A DNA stretch of 64,000 nt, taken from positions 62,001-126,000 of the forward strand of contig NZ_LNZC01000003.1 of the NCBI RefSeq assembly GCF_001467535.1, given 5' to 3'. Positions 45,431 to 54,834 of this stretch are shown piece by piece (the stretch's first letter is position 1; the number at the start of each line of letters is the position of its first letter). Below the pieces are notes generated by a model. It was not told where the DNA came from. It saw only the letters and a program-made list of their open reading frames with translations, and did not search any database. The DNA comes from Legionella worsleiensis (lineage in GTDB: Bacteria; Pseudomonadota; Gammaproteobacteria; Legionellales; Legionellaceae). The position numbers and the translations under genes are program-made.

Positions 45431-45676
45431 TCAGTGTGCCCCTGATTTTGAATCGCTTTTACCCAGCAACCAGTCCGCATTAACCTCAAGCTCTTGAGCC
45501 AGTATTTGTAATACCGGTTCATCTGGGCTTGTAATGCCGTTCAGCAATGCCTCGGCTTTAAATTTGGGTATTTTGATTAATTTGGCAAGAACTTCTATGC
45601 GTTCAGGGGTAGCTTCAGGAACTCCAATACTATCAAGCTCTTTGTTAAGTCGTTCTGAAAATCGTTTATTAAGCAT
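45431..45676 (-). CDS. Small HTH transcriptional regulator
   Basis: 81 residues from ATG with AGGAG upstream. XRE-like helix-turn-helix pattern: RFSERLNKELDSIGVP, then RIEVLAKLIKIPKFKAEALLNG, and VLQILAQELEVNADWLLG. The two-helix part AEALLNGITSPDEPVLQIL fits the recognition region. It converges with rimK, with 4 bp between. Its target is unknown. Confidence 0.8.
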   Translation of the reverse strand: MLNKRFSERLNKELDSIGVPEATPERIEVLAKLIKIPKFKAEALLNGITSPDEPVLQILAQELEVNADWLLGKSDSKSGAH

Positions 45677-46106
45677 TATTTGCTCCTAATGATGATCTTC
45701 TGTTTATGGTGCTTTCAGTATGTTGAAATTTAATTAATAAAGTCTATTTATTTGATATAGCACAAAATTTGTGTTTTGCAATGTGCTCCCTTTTTTTCCT
45801 CTGCATCATTTCTGGCAGTTTTTCATCACGTTGGAGATGGCAGTAATTAAATTGCACTAGACTGCATGTGTCTGGATTCACATTAGGGGATTCAGGATTG
45901 ACGCATGAATACAGTAATGTACAATCAAGCAATTCGTTAAGTCTCGATTATCATTCCGAGTCATCTGGTCTGGATGGTGATGCCGAGGTTTTTTGTTTTA
46001 CCAGGGACGCCTCTAGTGTTCACAATAAATCAAAACGATATGAATTAGTGACGTTTTGATTGCTCCTGATATGAACAGTAGGTCATTATTATGTTTAGGA
46101 TAACAC
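45677..46106. other. Intergenic region upstream of the zwf operon
   Basis: 430 bp between the HTH gene and zwf. It includes a 10-bp inverted repeat at 46028-46061 (see below) and AT-rich sequence. Small frames at 45744 (minus) and 45868 (plus) have no ribosome binding sites or recognisable product. Confidence 0.45.
46028..46061. promoter_or_regulatory. Inverted repeat upstream of zwf, possible operator or leader hairpin
   Basis: AATCAAAACG at 46028-46037 and its exact complement CGTTTTGATT at 46052-46061, spacer 14, ending 45 bp before the zwf start. There is no T-run, so it is not a plain terminator. It could be an operator of a dimeric regulator or a leader structure for the Entner-Doudoroff operon. 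Confidence 0.4.
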
Positions 46107-47594
46107 ATGCAGGAAAATGCAGCGGCACATAGCCCTTGTGATTTAATTTTATTTGGTGTTTTGGGCGATCTTGCCTGTCGAAAATTGTTGCCAGCACTGT
46201 ATCACCTGGAGTGTGCGGGCTTGCTTCATCGCCAAACCCGAATCATAGGCTGTGGACGAGAGCCACTTCAGACAGCAGAATGTGTTGCCTTACTTCGCAA
46301 TCGAGTCGAAGCGCTGTTAACTGAAGTGATAGATGAGGCGGTCTGGACTCGATTTAGCGCCAAACTTAGTTATTGTTCCCTGGATTTAACTGAAATCGAG
46401 GGTTATCAAAAATTAAAAGAATTGATTAGCCCATCATTAAAAACAGTTATTTCCTATTTTGCTATCCCTCCGTTTCTATATACCCAGGTTTGTCACGGAT
46501 TGGCTCACATTGGTTTAACCCAACAGTCCTCTCGAATCGTGTTAGAAAAACCCATTGGCCATGATCTTGCCTCGTCTCGGCAAATTCATGATCAGGTGGC
46601 GCAGTTTTTTTCTGAAGATCAAATTTATCGTATCGATCATTATCTGGGTAAAGAGACTGTTTTAAATCTTCTGGTGTTACGCTTTGCTAATTCAATGTTT
46701 TCATCTAACTGGGATCATCGAGTTATAGATAAAGTTGAAATAACTGTAGCAGAACAAATAGGTGTGGAGGGACGCTGGGACTATTACAATCATTCCGGGC
46801 AAGTACGAGATATGTTGCAAAACCATGTGTTGCAAATTTTATCTTTGGTCGCTATGGAACCACCATTGAGCCTTTCTTCTGAAGATATTCGCAGCGAAAA
46901 ATTAAAAGTGTTGAAATCATTGCGATTAATCAATGCAACTAATGTCTTGGATCATACAGTGCGTGGCCAATATACCGGGAATTTAGTGCATCATAAAATA
47001 CTCAAGGGCTATTTGGAGGAGTCGGGCGCTGACACGCATTCGGTCACCGAAACCTTTGTGGCAATTAAGGCTTACATTGACAGCTGGCGTTGGTCTGGTG
47101 TCCCATTTTATTTACTTACTGGTAAACGAATGGCAAAAAAACAAAGTGAGGTTGTTATCTATTTTAAACATCAACCACACAATATTTTTAATCAATTTCA
47201 AAAGGAAGTTCCGCCAAATCAGTTGATTATACGATTACAGCCGGACGAAGGTCTTGAGTTGCGTATTATGAGCAAAGTGCCCGGCCTTGAAGAAAATTTA
47301 TCTTTGGCGGAAAGCAAACTGGATCTGAATTTTAATCAGTTCATTAACACCCCACGTATTGCAGACGCTTATGAAAGGCTGCTTCTGGAAGTGATGTTAG
47401 GCAATCAGTATTTATTTGTCAGTCGTCAAGAAATAGAACAAGCCTGGAAATGGATAGACGCCATAAAAAACTCATGGGATGCCGTGCGTGTCCCATTACA
47501 CCCTTACCCGTCGGGAACGTGGGGGCCTGAAGCAGTAAGAGCCTTATTTGATGGGCAGGCACACATTTGGGATGACACGAATGGAATTTTATAG
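46107..47594 (+). CDS. zwf: Glucose-6-phosphate 1-dehydrogenase
   Basis: 495 residues. Converts glucose-6-phosphate to 6-phosphogluconolactone with NAD(P). Motifs: FGVLGDLACRKLLPALYHL (coenzyme fingerprint), RIDHYLGKETVLNLLVLRF with catalytic His, and VRDMLQNHVLQ. Start ATG after TTAGGAT. First gene of the Entner-Doudoroff operon; overlaps pgl by 14 bp. Confidence 0.97.
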   Translation: MQENAAAHSPCDLILFGVLGDLACRKLLPALYHLECAGLLHRQTRIIGCGREPLQTAECVALLRNRVEALLTEVIDEAVWTRFSAKLSYCSLDLTEIEGYQKLKELISPSLKTVISYFAIPPFLYTQVCHGLAHIGLTQQSSRIVLEKPIGHDLASSRQIHDQVAQFFSEDQIYRIDHYLGKETVLNLLVLRFANSMFSSNWDHRVIDKVEITVAEQIGVEGRWDYYNHSGQVRDMLQNHVLQILSLVAMEPPLSLSSEDIRSEKLKVLKSLRLINATNVLDHTVRGQYTGNLVHHKILKGYLEESGADTHSVTETFVAIKAYIDSWRWSGVPFYLLTGKRMAKKQSEVVIYFKHQPHNIFNQFQKEVPPNQLIIRLQPDEGLELRIMSKVPGLEENLSLAESKLDLNFNQFINTPRIADAYERLLLEVMLGNQYLFVSRQEIEQAWKWIDAIKNSWDAVRVPLHPYPSGTWGPEAVRALFDGQAHIWDDTNGIL

Positions 47595-48270
47595 TTTTAG
47601 CGATCAAAACCTGTTAAACCATGACTTGGCTGATAAAATTCAACAGATTTTATGCCAGGCTATTGCTTTGAGGGGCAAAGCCTATCTTGTGGTTTCTGGC
47701 GGTAAATCGCCAGTTGCGTTTTTTAAGTTGTTGGCAAAAAAAGAGCTACCTTGGGATAAAGTCATAATCACTTTGGCGGATGAACGTTGTGTTGCTAGTG
47801 ATGATTCCTCTCGTAATGAACGATTGGTGGTTGACCTGCTGTTACGTGAAAAGGCGCATCAGGCAAGGTTTATCAGTTTGTATGATGAACAGAGTTCCCT
47901 GGCAGAAAATCTTCGCTTTGTAACAGCTCAGATAGATGCGCTACCGACTTTTGATGCCGTAATTTTAGGGATGGGTGAAGACGGTCACACGGCATCATTA
48001 TTTCCCTGTAGTGATGAGTTGGCGTCAGCGCTTGATGAACAGGCGCAATCGGTGCAGGTGATTCATCCTAAAACCGCACCGCATCAGCGAATCAGCCTGT
48101 CTAAAAAGCGATTGTTAAACAGCCGAATGATTTTTGTTTACCTGATTGGCGATAATAAACGTACCGTATTAACCCAGGCATTGATCAATACTGATCCGCA
48201 GGTCATGCCAATAAGTGCTTTTATTAATAATCAGAATGTAACAGTTAAGGTCATGTATGCACCTCGTTAA
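47581..48270 (+). CDS. pgl: 6-phosphogluconolactonase
   Basis: 229 residues from the ATG at 47581 (the frame also opens upstream inside zwf; the ATG gives the MEFYSF start). DevB-type lactonase: VVSGGKSPVAFFKLL, LADERCVASDDSSRNERLV, and VILGMGEDGHTASLFP. Hydrolyses the lactone made by Zwf. Coupled to zwf by overlap. Ends 9 bp before edd. Confidence 0.95.
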   Translation: MEFYSFSDQNLLNHDLADKIQQILCQAIALRGKAYLVVSGGKSPVAFFKLLAKKELPWDKVIITLADERCVASDDSSRNERLVVDLLLREKAHQARFISLYDEQSSLAENLRFVTAQIDALPTFDAVILGMGEDGHTASLFPCSDELASALDEQAQSVQVIHPKTAPHQRISLSKKRLLNSRMIFVYLIGDNKRTVLTQALINTDPQVMPISAFINNQNVTVKVMYAPR

Positions 48271-48279
48271 GGAACTGAT

Positions 48280-50115
48280 ATGCACCATGTTGTAGGGCAG
48301 GTTACACAAAATATAATAAAGCGTAGTACGCAAACCAGAGATATGTACCTGGAACGAATTGCCAAGGCACGAATTAAAGGACCACACCGCAGCACTCTTC
48401 ATTGCGGTAATCTGGCGCATGGATTTGCTGCCTGTGCCAAATTGGATAAAACCAATTTAAGAGGTTTAAAAAAAGCCAATATTGCCATTATTTCTGCTTA
48501 TAATGATTTATTGTCCGCCCATCAGCCCTATGTCTCTTTTCCTGAAATAATTAAAAATGCGGTTGCGGCTTCTGGTGGCGTTGCTCAGTTCGCTGGTGGG
48601 GTTCCTGCCATGTGCGATGGCATTACACAGGGGCAGCCTGGCATGGAATTAAGCTTGCTAAGCCGAGATGTCATTGCCATGTCAGCCGCCATTGCTTTGT
48701 CGCACAACATGTTTGATGGCGGTTTGTTATTGGGCATATGTGACAAAATTGTCCCCGGTTTGTTGATGGCTGCTTTAAGTTTTGGGCATTTACCTTTCGT
48801 ATTTGTTCCAGCAGGGCCCATGCCCTCTGGTGTACCCAATCAGGAAAAAGCCAGAGTGCGTCAGTTGTATGCTGAAGGAAAAGCAGACAAGAGCGCATTA
48901 TTGGATATAGAAGCCAAATCCTATCATTCTCCAGGAACCTGTACTTTTTATGGAACGGCCAATTCCAATCAATTAATTATTGAACTGATGGGATTGCAAC
49001 TACCTGGTTCTTCTTTTGTCAATCCTGGTACCTCAATCAGAGATGAACTCACTAAAGCCGCAGCAGCTCAGGTGGTGCAAATAACCGACTTAACAAATAA
49101 CTACATGCCTATAGGGCAAATGATTGATGCGAAGAGCATAGTCAATGGGATAGTAGGCTTACTGGCTTCTGGAGGTTCAACAAATCATACCATGCACCTT
49201 GTTGCTATTGCTTCTGCAGCGGGTTATGTCATTAATTGGGATGATTTTGCCCAACTTTCGCAAGTGACTCCTTTAATTGCGCGGATTTACCCCAATGGTC
49301 AAGCAGATATTAATCATTTTCAACAGGCTGGTGGAATGGCGTATTTTATCCGCACGTTGCTGGATGCTGGTTTGATTCACCAAGACGTGAATACCGTGGT
49401 TGGTTTTGGTTTGGATAAGTACACACGACAACCCCTTTTAGATAATGATCAACTCGTTTGGGTGGATGGCCCTGAAGAATCAGCCAATACGGATGTATTG
49501 ACTTCAGTGTCCCGTCCATTCAAACCTCAAGGGGGATTAACCGTTTTAAGCGGCAATATAGGACGAGCTGTAATCAAAACTTCAGGAATAGCCCAAGGTA
49601 AAGGCGTCATTAAAGCGCCTGCTGTTGTTTGTTCCAGCCAGGAAGAGTTTGAGCGTTTGTTTCATGAAGGATTATTAAACAAAGATTGTGTGGTTGTGGT
49701 TCGATTTCAAGGGCCTAAAGCCTGTGGTATGCCGGAGCTGCACCAATTAACTCCCAGGATGGGGATTTTAATGGACAGAGGATATCACGTGGCATTAATT
49801 ACAGACGGTCGAATGTCAGGCGCATCGGGTAAAGTACCTGCCGCCATTCATGTAACCCCAGAAGCTTTGGATGGTGGGCTCCTTGCTAAAATAGAAACAG
49901 GTGATATGGTGGTAATCGATAGTGAGCAGGGTATTGTGCAGCTGTTGGTTGATGATGCTGTTTTAGCCATGCGAATGGATGCAAAGCCTTCTTCACCGCA
50001 AAGCATGCAGGGGATGGGGCGTGAGCTTTTTGGTAGTTTAAGGGCTCAGTTTACCGGAGCAGAGCAGGGGGCATGCAGTTTGTTTCAGGGACAACAGTAT
50101 CACCATGAACGTTGA
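48280..50115 (+). CDS. edd: Phosphogluconate dehydratase
   Basis: 611 residues. IlvD/Edd-family Fe-S dehydratase making KDPG from 6-phosphogluconate. Visible cluster-binding motifs: GVPAMCDGITQGQPGMELSL, PGTCTFYGTANSN, and GPKACGMPELHQLTPRMG. The length and the TDGRMSGASGKVPAAIHV C-terminal motif fit Edd. AAGGA precedes the start. Overlaps glk by 11 bp. Confidence 0.97.
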   Translation: MHHVVGQVTQNIIKRSTQTRDMYLERIAKARIKGPHRSTLHCGNLAHGFAACAKLDKTNLRGLKKANIAIISAYNDLLSAHQPYVSFPEIIKNAVAASGGVAQFAGGVPAMCDGITQGQPGMELSLLSRDVIAMSAAIALSHNMFDGGLLLGICDKIVPGLLMAALSFGHLPFVFVPAGPMPSGVPNQEKARVRQLYAEGKADKSALLDIEAKSYHSPGTCTFYGTANSNQLIIELMGLQLPGSSFVNPGTSIRDELTKAAAAQVVQITDLTNNYMPIGQMIDAKSIVNGIVGLLASGGSTNHTMHLVAIASAAGYVINWDDFAQLSQVTPLIARIYPNGQADINHFQQAGGMAYFIRTLLDAGLIHQDVNTVVGFGLDKYTRQPLLDNDQLVWVDGPEESANTDVLTSVSRPFKPQGGLTVLSGNIGRAVIKTSGIAQGKGVIKAPAVVCSSQEEFERLFHEGLLNKDCVVVVRFQGPKACGMPELHQLTPRMGILMDRGYHVALITDGRMSGASGKVPAAIHVTPEALDGGLLAKIETGDMVVIDSEQGIVQLLVDDAVLAMRMDAKPSSPQSMQGMGRELFGSLRAQFTGAEQGACSLFQGQQYHHER

Positions 50116-51100
50116 TGATTTAAACACCTACGCTATAGTTGCGGATATTGGCGGCACTTTTGCTCGATTTGGTCGAGTTAATTTAGTGACGTTACAGATG
50201 GATAAAATTGAAATTTATTCCTGTGCTTCCTTTCCCACCCCAGAGTCTGTATTTATTGCGTATCAGAAGCAGCATGCTTTATGCCATCTTAAGCGTGCTG
50301 CTATTGCTATTGCCTGTCCTGTGCTTGATGATTTTATTTCTATGACCAATGGTCATTGGCAATTTTCTATTGCTGAATTTAAAAAAAACGTGCAATTAAC
50401 TGAGCTTAAAGTGATGAATGATTTTACAGCCATAGCACAGAGCTTACCCTATTTGGCTGCTCATGAGCAGATGCAAATTGGTGCAGGATTTCAGGATGTG
50501 AACAAAGTCCGTGTGGTTTTGGGTGCAGGAACCGGATTAGGCGTTGCCTACCTGGTTCCTCACCATTCAGTTTATATCGCTTATGCCGGTGAAGGAGGCC
50601 ATGCGGATTGGGGTGCAACCTCGGAACAAGAATGGTTTATTTATACTTATTTAAAAAATCATTATTCCCACGTATCACTGGAGCGGTTGATCTCTGGGCA
50701 TGGTTTGGAGAATTTGTACAATGCGTTGGCGGCTTATCACCGACAGGATAAGGCGCCTTTAAAGGCTGCAGACATTATTTCATTGGCTTTAAACAAGAGT
50801 TGTCCAGTTGCTCAGGCGACAGTGGAGCAATTTTTTATTTGTTTGGGGCGTTATGCTGGTGATCTGGCTTTAACATATGGTGCGTTTGGCGGGGTTTATT
50901 TAGCGGGTGGAATTGTGCCCCGGTTGCTTTCATTGCTGAAACACAGTCACTTTAGAACGTGTTTTGAGGATAAAGGACGTTTTTCTGCTTTTAATGCCCT
51001 CATTCCTACTTATGTGATTACCGCAGAACAACCCGGAATATTGGGAGCTGCCGCATCTTTGCGTTACTCAATCCAAGGAGAATACGATGTCGTTTCGTGA
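50105..51100 (+). CDS. glk: Glucokinase
   Basis: 331 residues. Phosphorylates glucose so it can enter the pathway: VADIGGTFARFGRV (ATP-binding phosphate 1), FTAIAQSLPYL, VVLGAGTGLGVAYL, and GEGGHADWG (glucose-binding, EGGH). GVYLAGGIVPRL is the adenosine motif. Placed inside the Entner-Doudoroff operon, overlapping edd and eda. Confidence 0.96.
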   Translation: MNVDDLNTYAIVADIGGTFARFGRVNLVTLQMDKIEIYSCASFPTPESVFIAYQKQHALCHLKRAAIAIACPVLDDFISMTNGHWQFSIAEFKKNVQLTELKVMNDFTAIAQSLPYLAAHEQMQIGAGFQDVNKVRVVLGAGTGLGVAYLVPHHSVYIAYAGEGGHADWGATSEQEWFIYTYLKNHYSHVSLERLISGHGLENLYNALAAYHRQDKAPLKAADIISLALNKSCPVAQATVEQFFICLGRYAGDLALTYGAFGGVYLAGGIVPRLLSLLKHSHFRTCFEDKGRFSAFNALIPTYVITAEQPGILGAAASLRYSIQGEYDVVS

Positions 51101-51731
51101 TGATCGTTCCGCAGAGCAGGTTTTTTCTGCCTCACCGGTTATACCTGTCATTGTGATAAAAAATTTGGATAAGGCCATACCTTTGGCTTCTGCATTACTG
51201 GCTGGCGGAATCAAGGTATTGGAGGTGACGTTAAGAACTCCCGCTGCCTTGGATGCCATTGAATTATTGACCCAAACTTTTCCTGATGCCCTAATTGGCG
51301 CAGGGACGGTGATTCACCCTGAACAATTGCGTTTAGTTACTCAGGCTGGTGCGTGTTTTGCTATCAGCCCAGGACAAACGCAGGCGCTGTTGGCCGCAGG
51401 ACAGCAATCCTCAATTCCTTTGATTCCAGGGGTTGCCAGTGTTTCTGAGCTGATGGCCGGTTGGGAATTGGGGTATCGTCATTTTAAATTATTTCCTGCT
51501 GCTGCGGTGGGCGGTGTTTCATGGTTACGGGCTGTCTATGGCCCATTCCCGGAGGCCTGTTTTTGTCCTACAGGTGGTATCAACGAGGTGAATTATAGAG
51601 ATTATCTTTCTTTACCTAATGTGCGTTGTGTTGGTGGCTCATGGGTAGTTCCAGAAGAGGCAATAGAGAATAACGCATGGTCGCATATCACCCAATTATG
51701 CCTCTCGTTAACAGCTTCTGATGCTCGGTAG
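51087..51731 (+). CDS. eda: KDPG aldolase
   Basis: 214 residues. Splits KDPG into pyruvate and glyceraldehyde-3-phosphate. Class I aldolase with Schiff-base Lys in GYRHFKLFPAAAVGG; VTLRTPAALDAIELL and IGAGTVIHPEQL are family motifs. Start ATG with AAGGAG. Overlaps glk by 14 bp. Confidence 0.96.
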   Translation: MSFRDDRSAEQVFSASPVIPVIVIKNLDKAIPLASALLAGGIKVLEVTLRTPAALDAIELLTQTFPDALIGAGTVIHPEQLRLVTQAGACFAISPGQTQALLAAGQQSSIPLIPGVASVSELMAGWELGYRHFKLFPAAAVGGVSWLRAVYGPFPEACFCPTGGINEVNYRDYLSLPNVRCVGGSWVVPEEAIENNAWSHITQLCLSLTASDAR

Positions 51732-51823
51732 GGTGATGATGACTTTAGAGGACATTAATGGTGTCTTTGCAAAAACTGATGTCGTTTCAGGCGTATTGCA
51801 AAAATTGATTTAAGGAGTGGGTT

Positions 51824-53248
51824 ATGGCTTGGATGGTCGCAATTATTGGTTCTTTGGCTGGATTTTTATTTGGTTATGATGAGGGAATTATTGCCGGTTC
51901 CCTGGATCTGGTACAAAATCATTTTGATTTGACGGCCACGCATATTGGTATTATGGCTTCGGCTTTACCTTGTGGCGCACTATTCGGCTCTTTGCTCATC
52001 GGTATGTTTATGGCATCAAAAGGAGCAAAGCGATTTGGTCGACGCTCTTTATTGTCTGTAGCCGGATTGTTGTTTTTCATTGGTGCTTTGGGTGCAGGAC
52101 TTGCCTGCTCAATCTCTTTTCTGGTTTTATCTCGATTGATTCTTGGACTTGCCATAGGCATGGCGTCAGTAATGACCCCTTTGTATCTGGCTGAAACTGC
52201 AATGATTGAAGCTCGGGGAGCGGTAGTTGCAATGTACCAATTAGCGATGACTGTGGGCATCGTTTGCTCCTATTCGGTTAATTATTTGTTGATTGAGCAT
52301 CAGGCCTGGCGCATTATGTTTGCTTCCAGCGCAGTACCTGCCTTGATGTTGAGTATTGGTATTTTGTTTCTGCCTGAATCGCCACGTTGGCTATACAGCA
52401 TAGGACGACGTGATGGTGCTGTGAAGGCATTAAAAAAACTGCGCCAGAGTCTGGATATAGAGCATGAGCTTATGGAAATTGAACAGACCTTGGCAAAAGA
52501 GCCCAAGCAAACAAGTTGGCTTTTATTATTCAAGAAACCTTTGTTGCCCGTGTTAATGCTCGGAATGGTCTTATTTTGTCTGCAACAGCTCAGCGGTATC
52601 AACGTTGTGATTTACTTTGCTCCTGAAATTTTTAAAAATTTAGGGATAAACAGTACAGCAGGTCAGATATTAGCGACTATGGGTATAGGATTGGTTAATC
52701 TGCTTGTGACGATCATTGCTCTTGTTTGTGTTGATAAAGTCGGGCGTCGCAAGCTGTTACTCGCCGGTTTTGCCGGAACATGCTGCAGTCTTGTTGCCTT
52801 ATGCCTGTGTTCCATAAATCAGGTGGCGTGGTTGCCTTATTTGTCTGTAGTGTGCCTGACCGTGTATATTTTTTCTTTTGCTATAAGCGTTGGCCCTATA
52901 CCGCATATAGCAATGGCAGAGATTTTTCCTTTGCATGTACGTGGTGCGGGTATGGGATTATCGGCTATGAGTAATTGGACTTTTAACACCTTGGTTATTT
53001 TTAGTTTTCCTGTTCTACAAAAACTGTTAGGTATTGATTATACTTTTGCTTTGTATGCCGGCATTTGTTTTCTTGGACTGATTTATACCTATTTTTATAT
53101 GCCCGAAACCAAAAATATGAGTTTGGAACACATTGAAAATTATGTCCTGTCCGGGAAAGCGCTCAGGCTTTTGGGACGAGAAAAAGAGCAACTACCAAGC
53201 GATTTAAATGCTGAACCTGAAAATTCATATGGCGTTTTGGCAAATTAG
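51824..53248 (+). CDS. MFS sugar transporter
   Basis: 474 residues, 12 helices, sugar porter family. Hallmarks: GFLFGYDEGIIAGS (TM1), RFGRRSLLSVAG (TM2-3 loop), PESPRWLYSIGRRDGAVK, QQLSGINVVIYFAPEIFK (TM7, glucose site), and PETKNMSLEHIE. It likely imports glucose or a related hexose for the pathway genes upstream, on whose transcript it probably lies (93 bp after eda, AAGGAG). Confidence 0.94.
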   Translation: MAWMVAIIGSLAGFLFGYDEGIIAGSLDLVQNHFDLTATHIGIMASALPCGALFGSLLIGMFMASKGAKRFGRRSLLSVAGLLFFIGALGAGLACSISFLVLSRLILGLAIGMASVMTPLYLAETAMIEARGAVVAMYQLAMTVGIVCSYSVNYLLIEHQAWRIMFASSAVPALMLSIGILFLPESPRWLYSIGRRDGAVKALKKLRQSLDIEHELMEIEQTLAKEPKQTSWLLLFKKPLLPVLMLGMVLFCLQQLSGINVVIYFAPEIFKNLGINSTAGQILATMGIGLVNLLVTIIALVCVDKVGRRKLLLAGFAGTCCSLVALCLCSINQVAWLPYLSVVCLTVYIFSFAISVGPIPHIAMAEIFPLHVRGAGMGLSAMSNWTFNTLVIFSFPVLQKLLGIDYTFALYAGICFLGLIYTYFYMPETKNMSLEHIENYVLSGKALRLLGREKEQLPSDLNAEPENSYGVLAN

Positions 53249-53298
53249 CAGTGAGCGAAACAGGCAGGTATTGGAGATCATACCTTGTGTGTCATAGG

Positions 53299-54834
53299 TT
53301 ACTGAAGTTGGGTTGCGTCTATAATTTCAATACGATTACGCCCTAAAGTTTTGGCACGGTACAATGCTTTGTCGGCAAGATCCAGCAAACTAATGGGCTC
53401 TCCTTTTTGTGGGGTGCAAGATACAACCCCTATGCTAATTGTTACAAATTTGCCGTTTTCAGAATCGGGATGTGGTAGTTTTATCGCATTGACCGCACGT
53501 TGCAGCGCCAGGGCCATTAGCGTCGCACCGTCCAAATCGGTATCCGGTAATATACAGGCAAATTCTTCACCGCCATAGCGTGCGATCAAATCGGTATTGC
53601 GGCGTAGTTTTGTTTTTAATGCTTGAGCAACACGTTTCAGAGCGTCATCGCCAGCCAGATGGCCAAGACTGTCATTGTAGCGCTTGAAATAATCGATGTC
53701 GGTCATAATAATGGCCAGAGGTTTTTTGTTGCGGATTGCACGATTCCATTCATCACTCAAAAAGGTATCAAATCGGCGGCGGTTCGCAATCCCGGTTAAT
53801 CCATCCATGTAAGACATTTCCTGAAGCAAAGAATGCAGCTTCTTCTTCTCGGTAATATCTTCTCCTACGCTTACATAATGTTGAATAACGCCGCGTACGT
53901 CAAATACTGGAGCAATGTTCCACGACTGCCAGAACTGGCTGCCGTCTTTGCGACAATACAGAAGTTCTCCATTCCAGGAGTTTCCGGACAAGATGGTATG
54001 CCACAATTCTTTGTAGGAATTTTCGGGGGTAAGATGCCCTTCAAAAATATGTATTTTTTTACCTTGCAGTTCTTCTTTGGTATATCCCGTTGATTTTGTA
54101 ACCTGAGGATTAACGTAAACAATGGTTTCATTTTTATCAAAAATTAGAACAGAAACAGGACTTTGTTCAATTGCTGATTGCATTTCACGCAGACGAGTGC
54201 GTTCTTTGATCGATTCGGTAATGTCTCTGAATGCGTGAATGGCGCCGGTGGTATTTCCTCTCAATCGTACAGGGGTTGTAATAATGGATATCGGAAAACA
54301 GGTGCCATCTTTTCGCCAATAGTAATCATCATCGCTAATGTAGGGTTGTTCCGTTTCTATAACTTTAACATTACTGCATCGTTCTATGGGAAGTGGGGTT
54401 TTATCATGAGATGAGTGGTGCAACAGGTAATGAGCATTCTTTCCCAACATTTCAGCTTCCGTATAACCCAACATTTTGCATGCGGCTTCATTGACAAACT
54501 CAATTGAAATGTCTTTATTGATGACGATTATGCCCTCCCCAAGAGCGGATGTGATGTCGTGCAAATAATGCTCGCTTAATTCGACCTGTTTTTTTGCTTC
54601 TTGCAGGGCTCTGGTGATTCGAGCATTATTTTGCAGTGCTGTTTCTAACTCTTGGGTACGAGTTCTTATTTTATCTTCCAGGATAATAGTATCCTGAAAT
54701 ACCCCAAATTCTGTTCTTGGGGCATTCATGTCTTGTTCTGCTTTACTAATTAATGCTTTGATAATTTTATTGAGCCTGGCAATTTCGTTGCGAAGTTCTT
54801 GTTCATCTTGAGGTATCAGTGGTGAATCAGTCAT
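53299..54834 (-). CDS. PAS-PAS-GGDEF diguanylate cyclase
   Basis: 511 residues from the ATG at 54834. Order: coiled N-terminus, PAS domain (about 95-210) with the PAC segment, second PAS (about 215-330), then GGDEF (about 345-505). The active site is intact, ARYGGEEFACILP, and an inhibitory I-site RNTD lies five residues before it. It makes c-di-GMP; the PAS domains would sense a ligand or redox state. It overlaps the FIST gene start-stop by 8 bp and is transcribed with it. Confidence 0.94.
   Translation of the reverse strand: MTDSPLIPQDEQELRNEIARLNKIIKALISKAEQDMNAPRTEFGVFQDTIILEDKIRTRTQELETALQNNARITRALQEAKKQVELSEHYLHDITSALGEGIIVINKDISIEFVNEAACKMLGYTEAEMLGKNAHYLLHHSSHDKTPLPIERCSNVKVIETEQPYISDDDYYWRKDGTCFPISIITTPVRLRGNTTGAIHAFRDITESIKERTRLREMQSAIEQSPVSVLIFDKNETIVYVNPQVTKSTGYTKEELQGKKIHIFEGHLTPENSYKELWHTILSGNSWNGELLYCRKDGSQFWQSWNIAPVFDVRGVIQHYVSVGEDITEKKKLHSLLQEMSYMDGLTGIANRRRFDTFLSDEWNRAIRNKKPLAIIMTDIDYFKRYNDSLGHLAGDDALKRVAQALKTKLRRNTDLIARYGGEEFACILPDTDLDGATLMALALQRAVNAIKLPHPDSENGKFVTISIGVVSCTPQKGEPISLLDLADKALYRAKTLGRNRIEIIDATQLQ

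Noticed and set aside
45868-46059. 63-residue frame before zwf
   Set aside because: Not conserved to my knowledge, no ribosome binding site, and it overlaps the inverted repeat; better seen as regulatory DNA.
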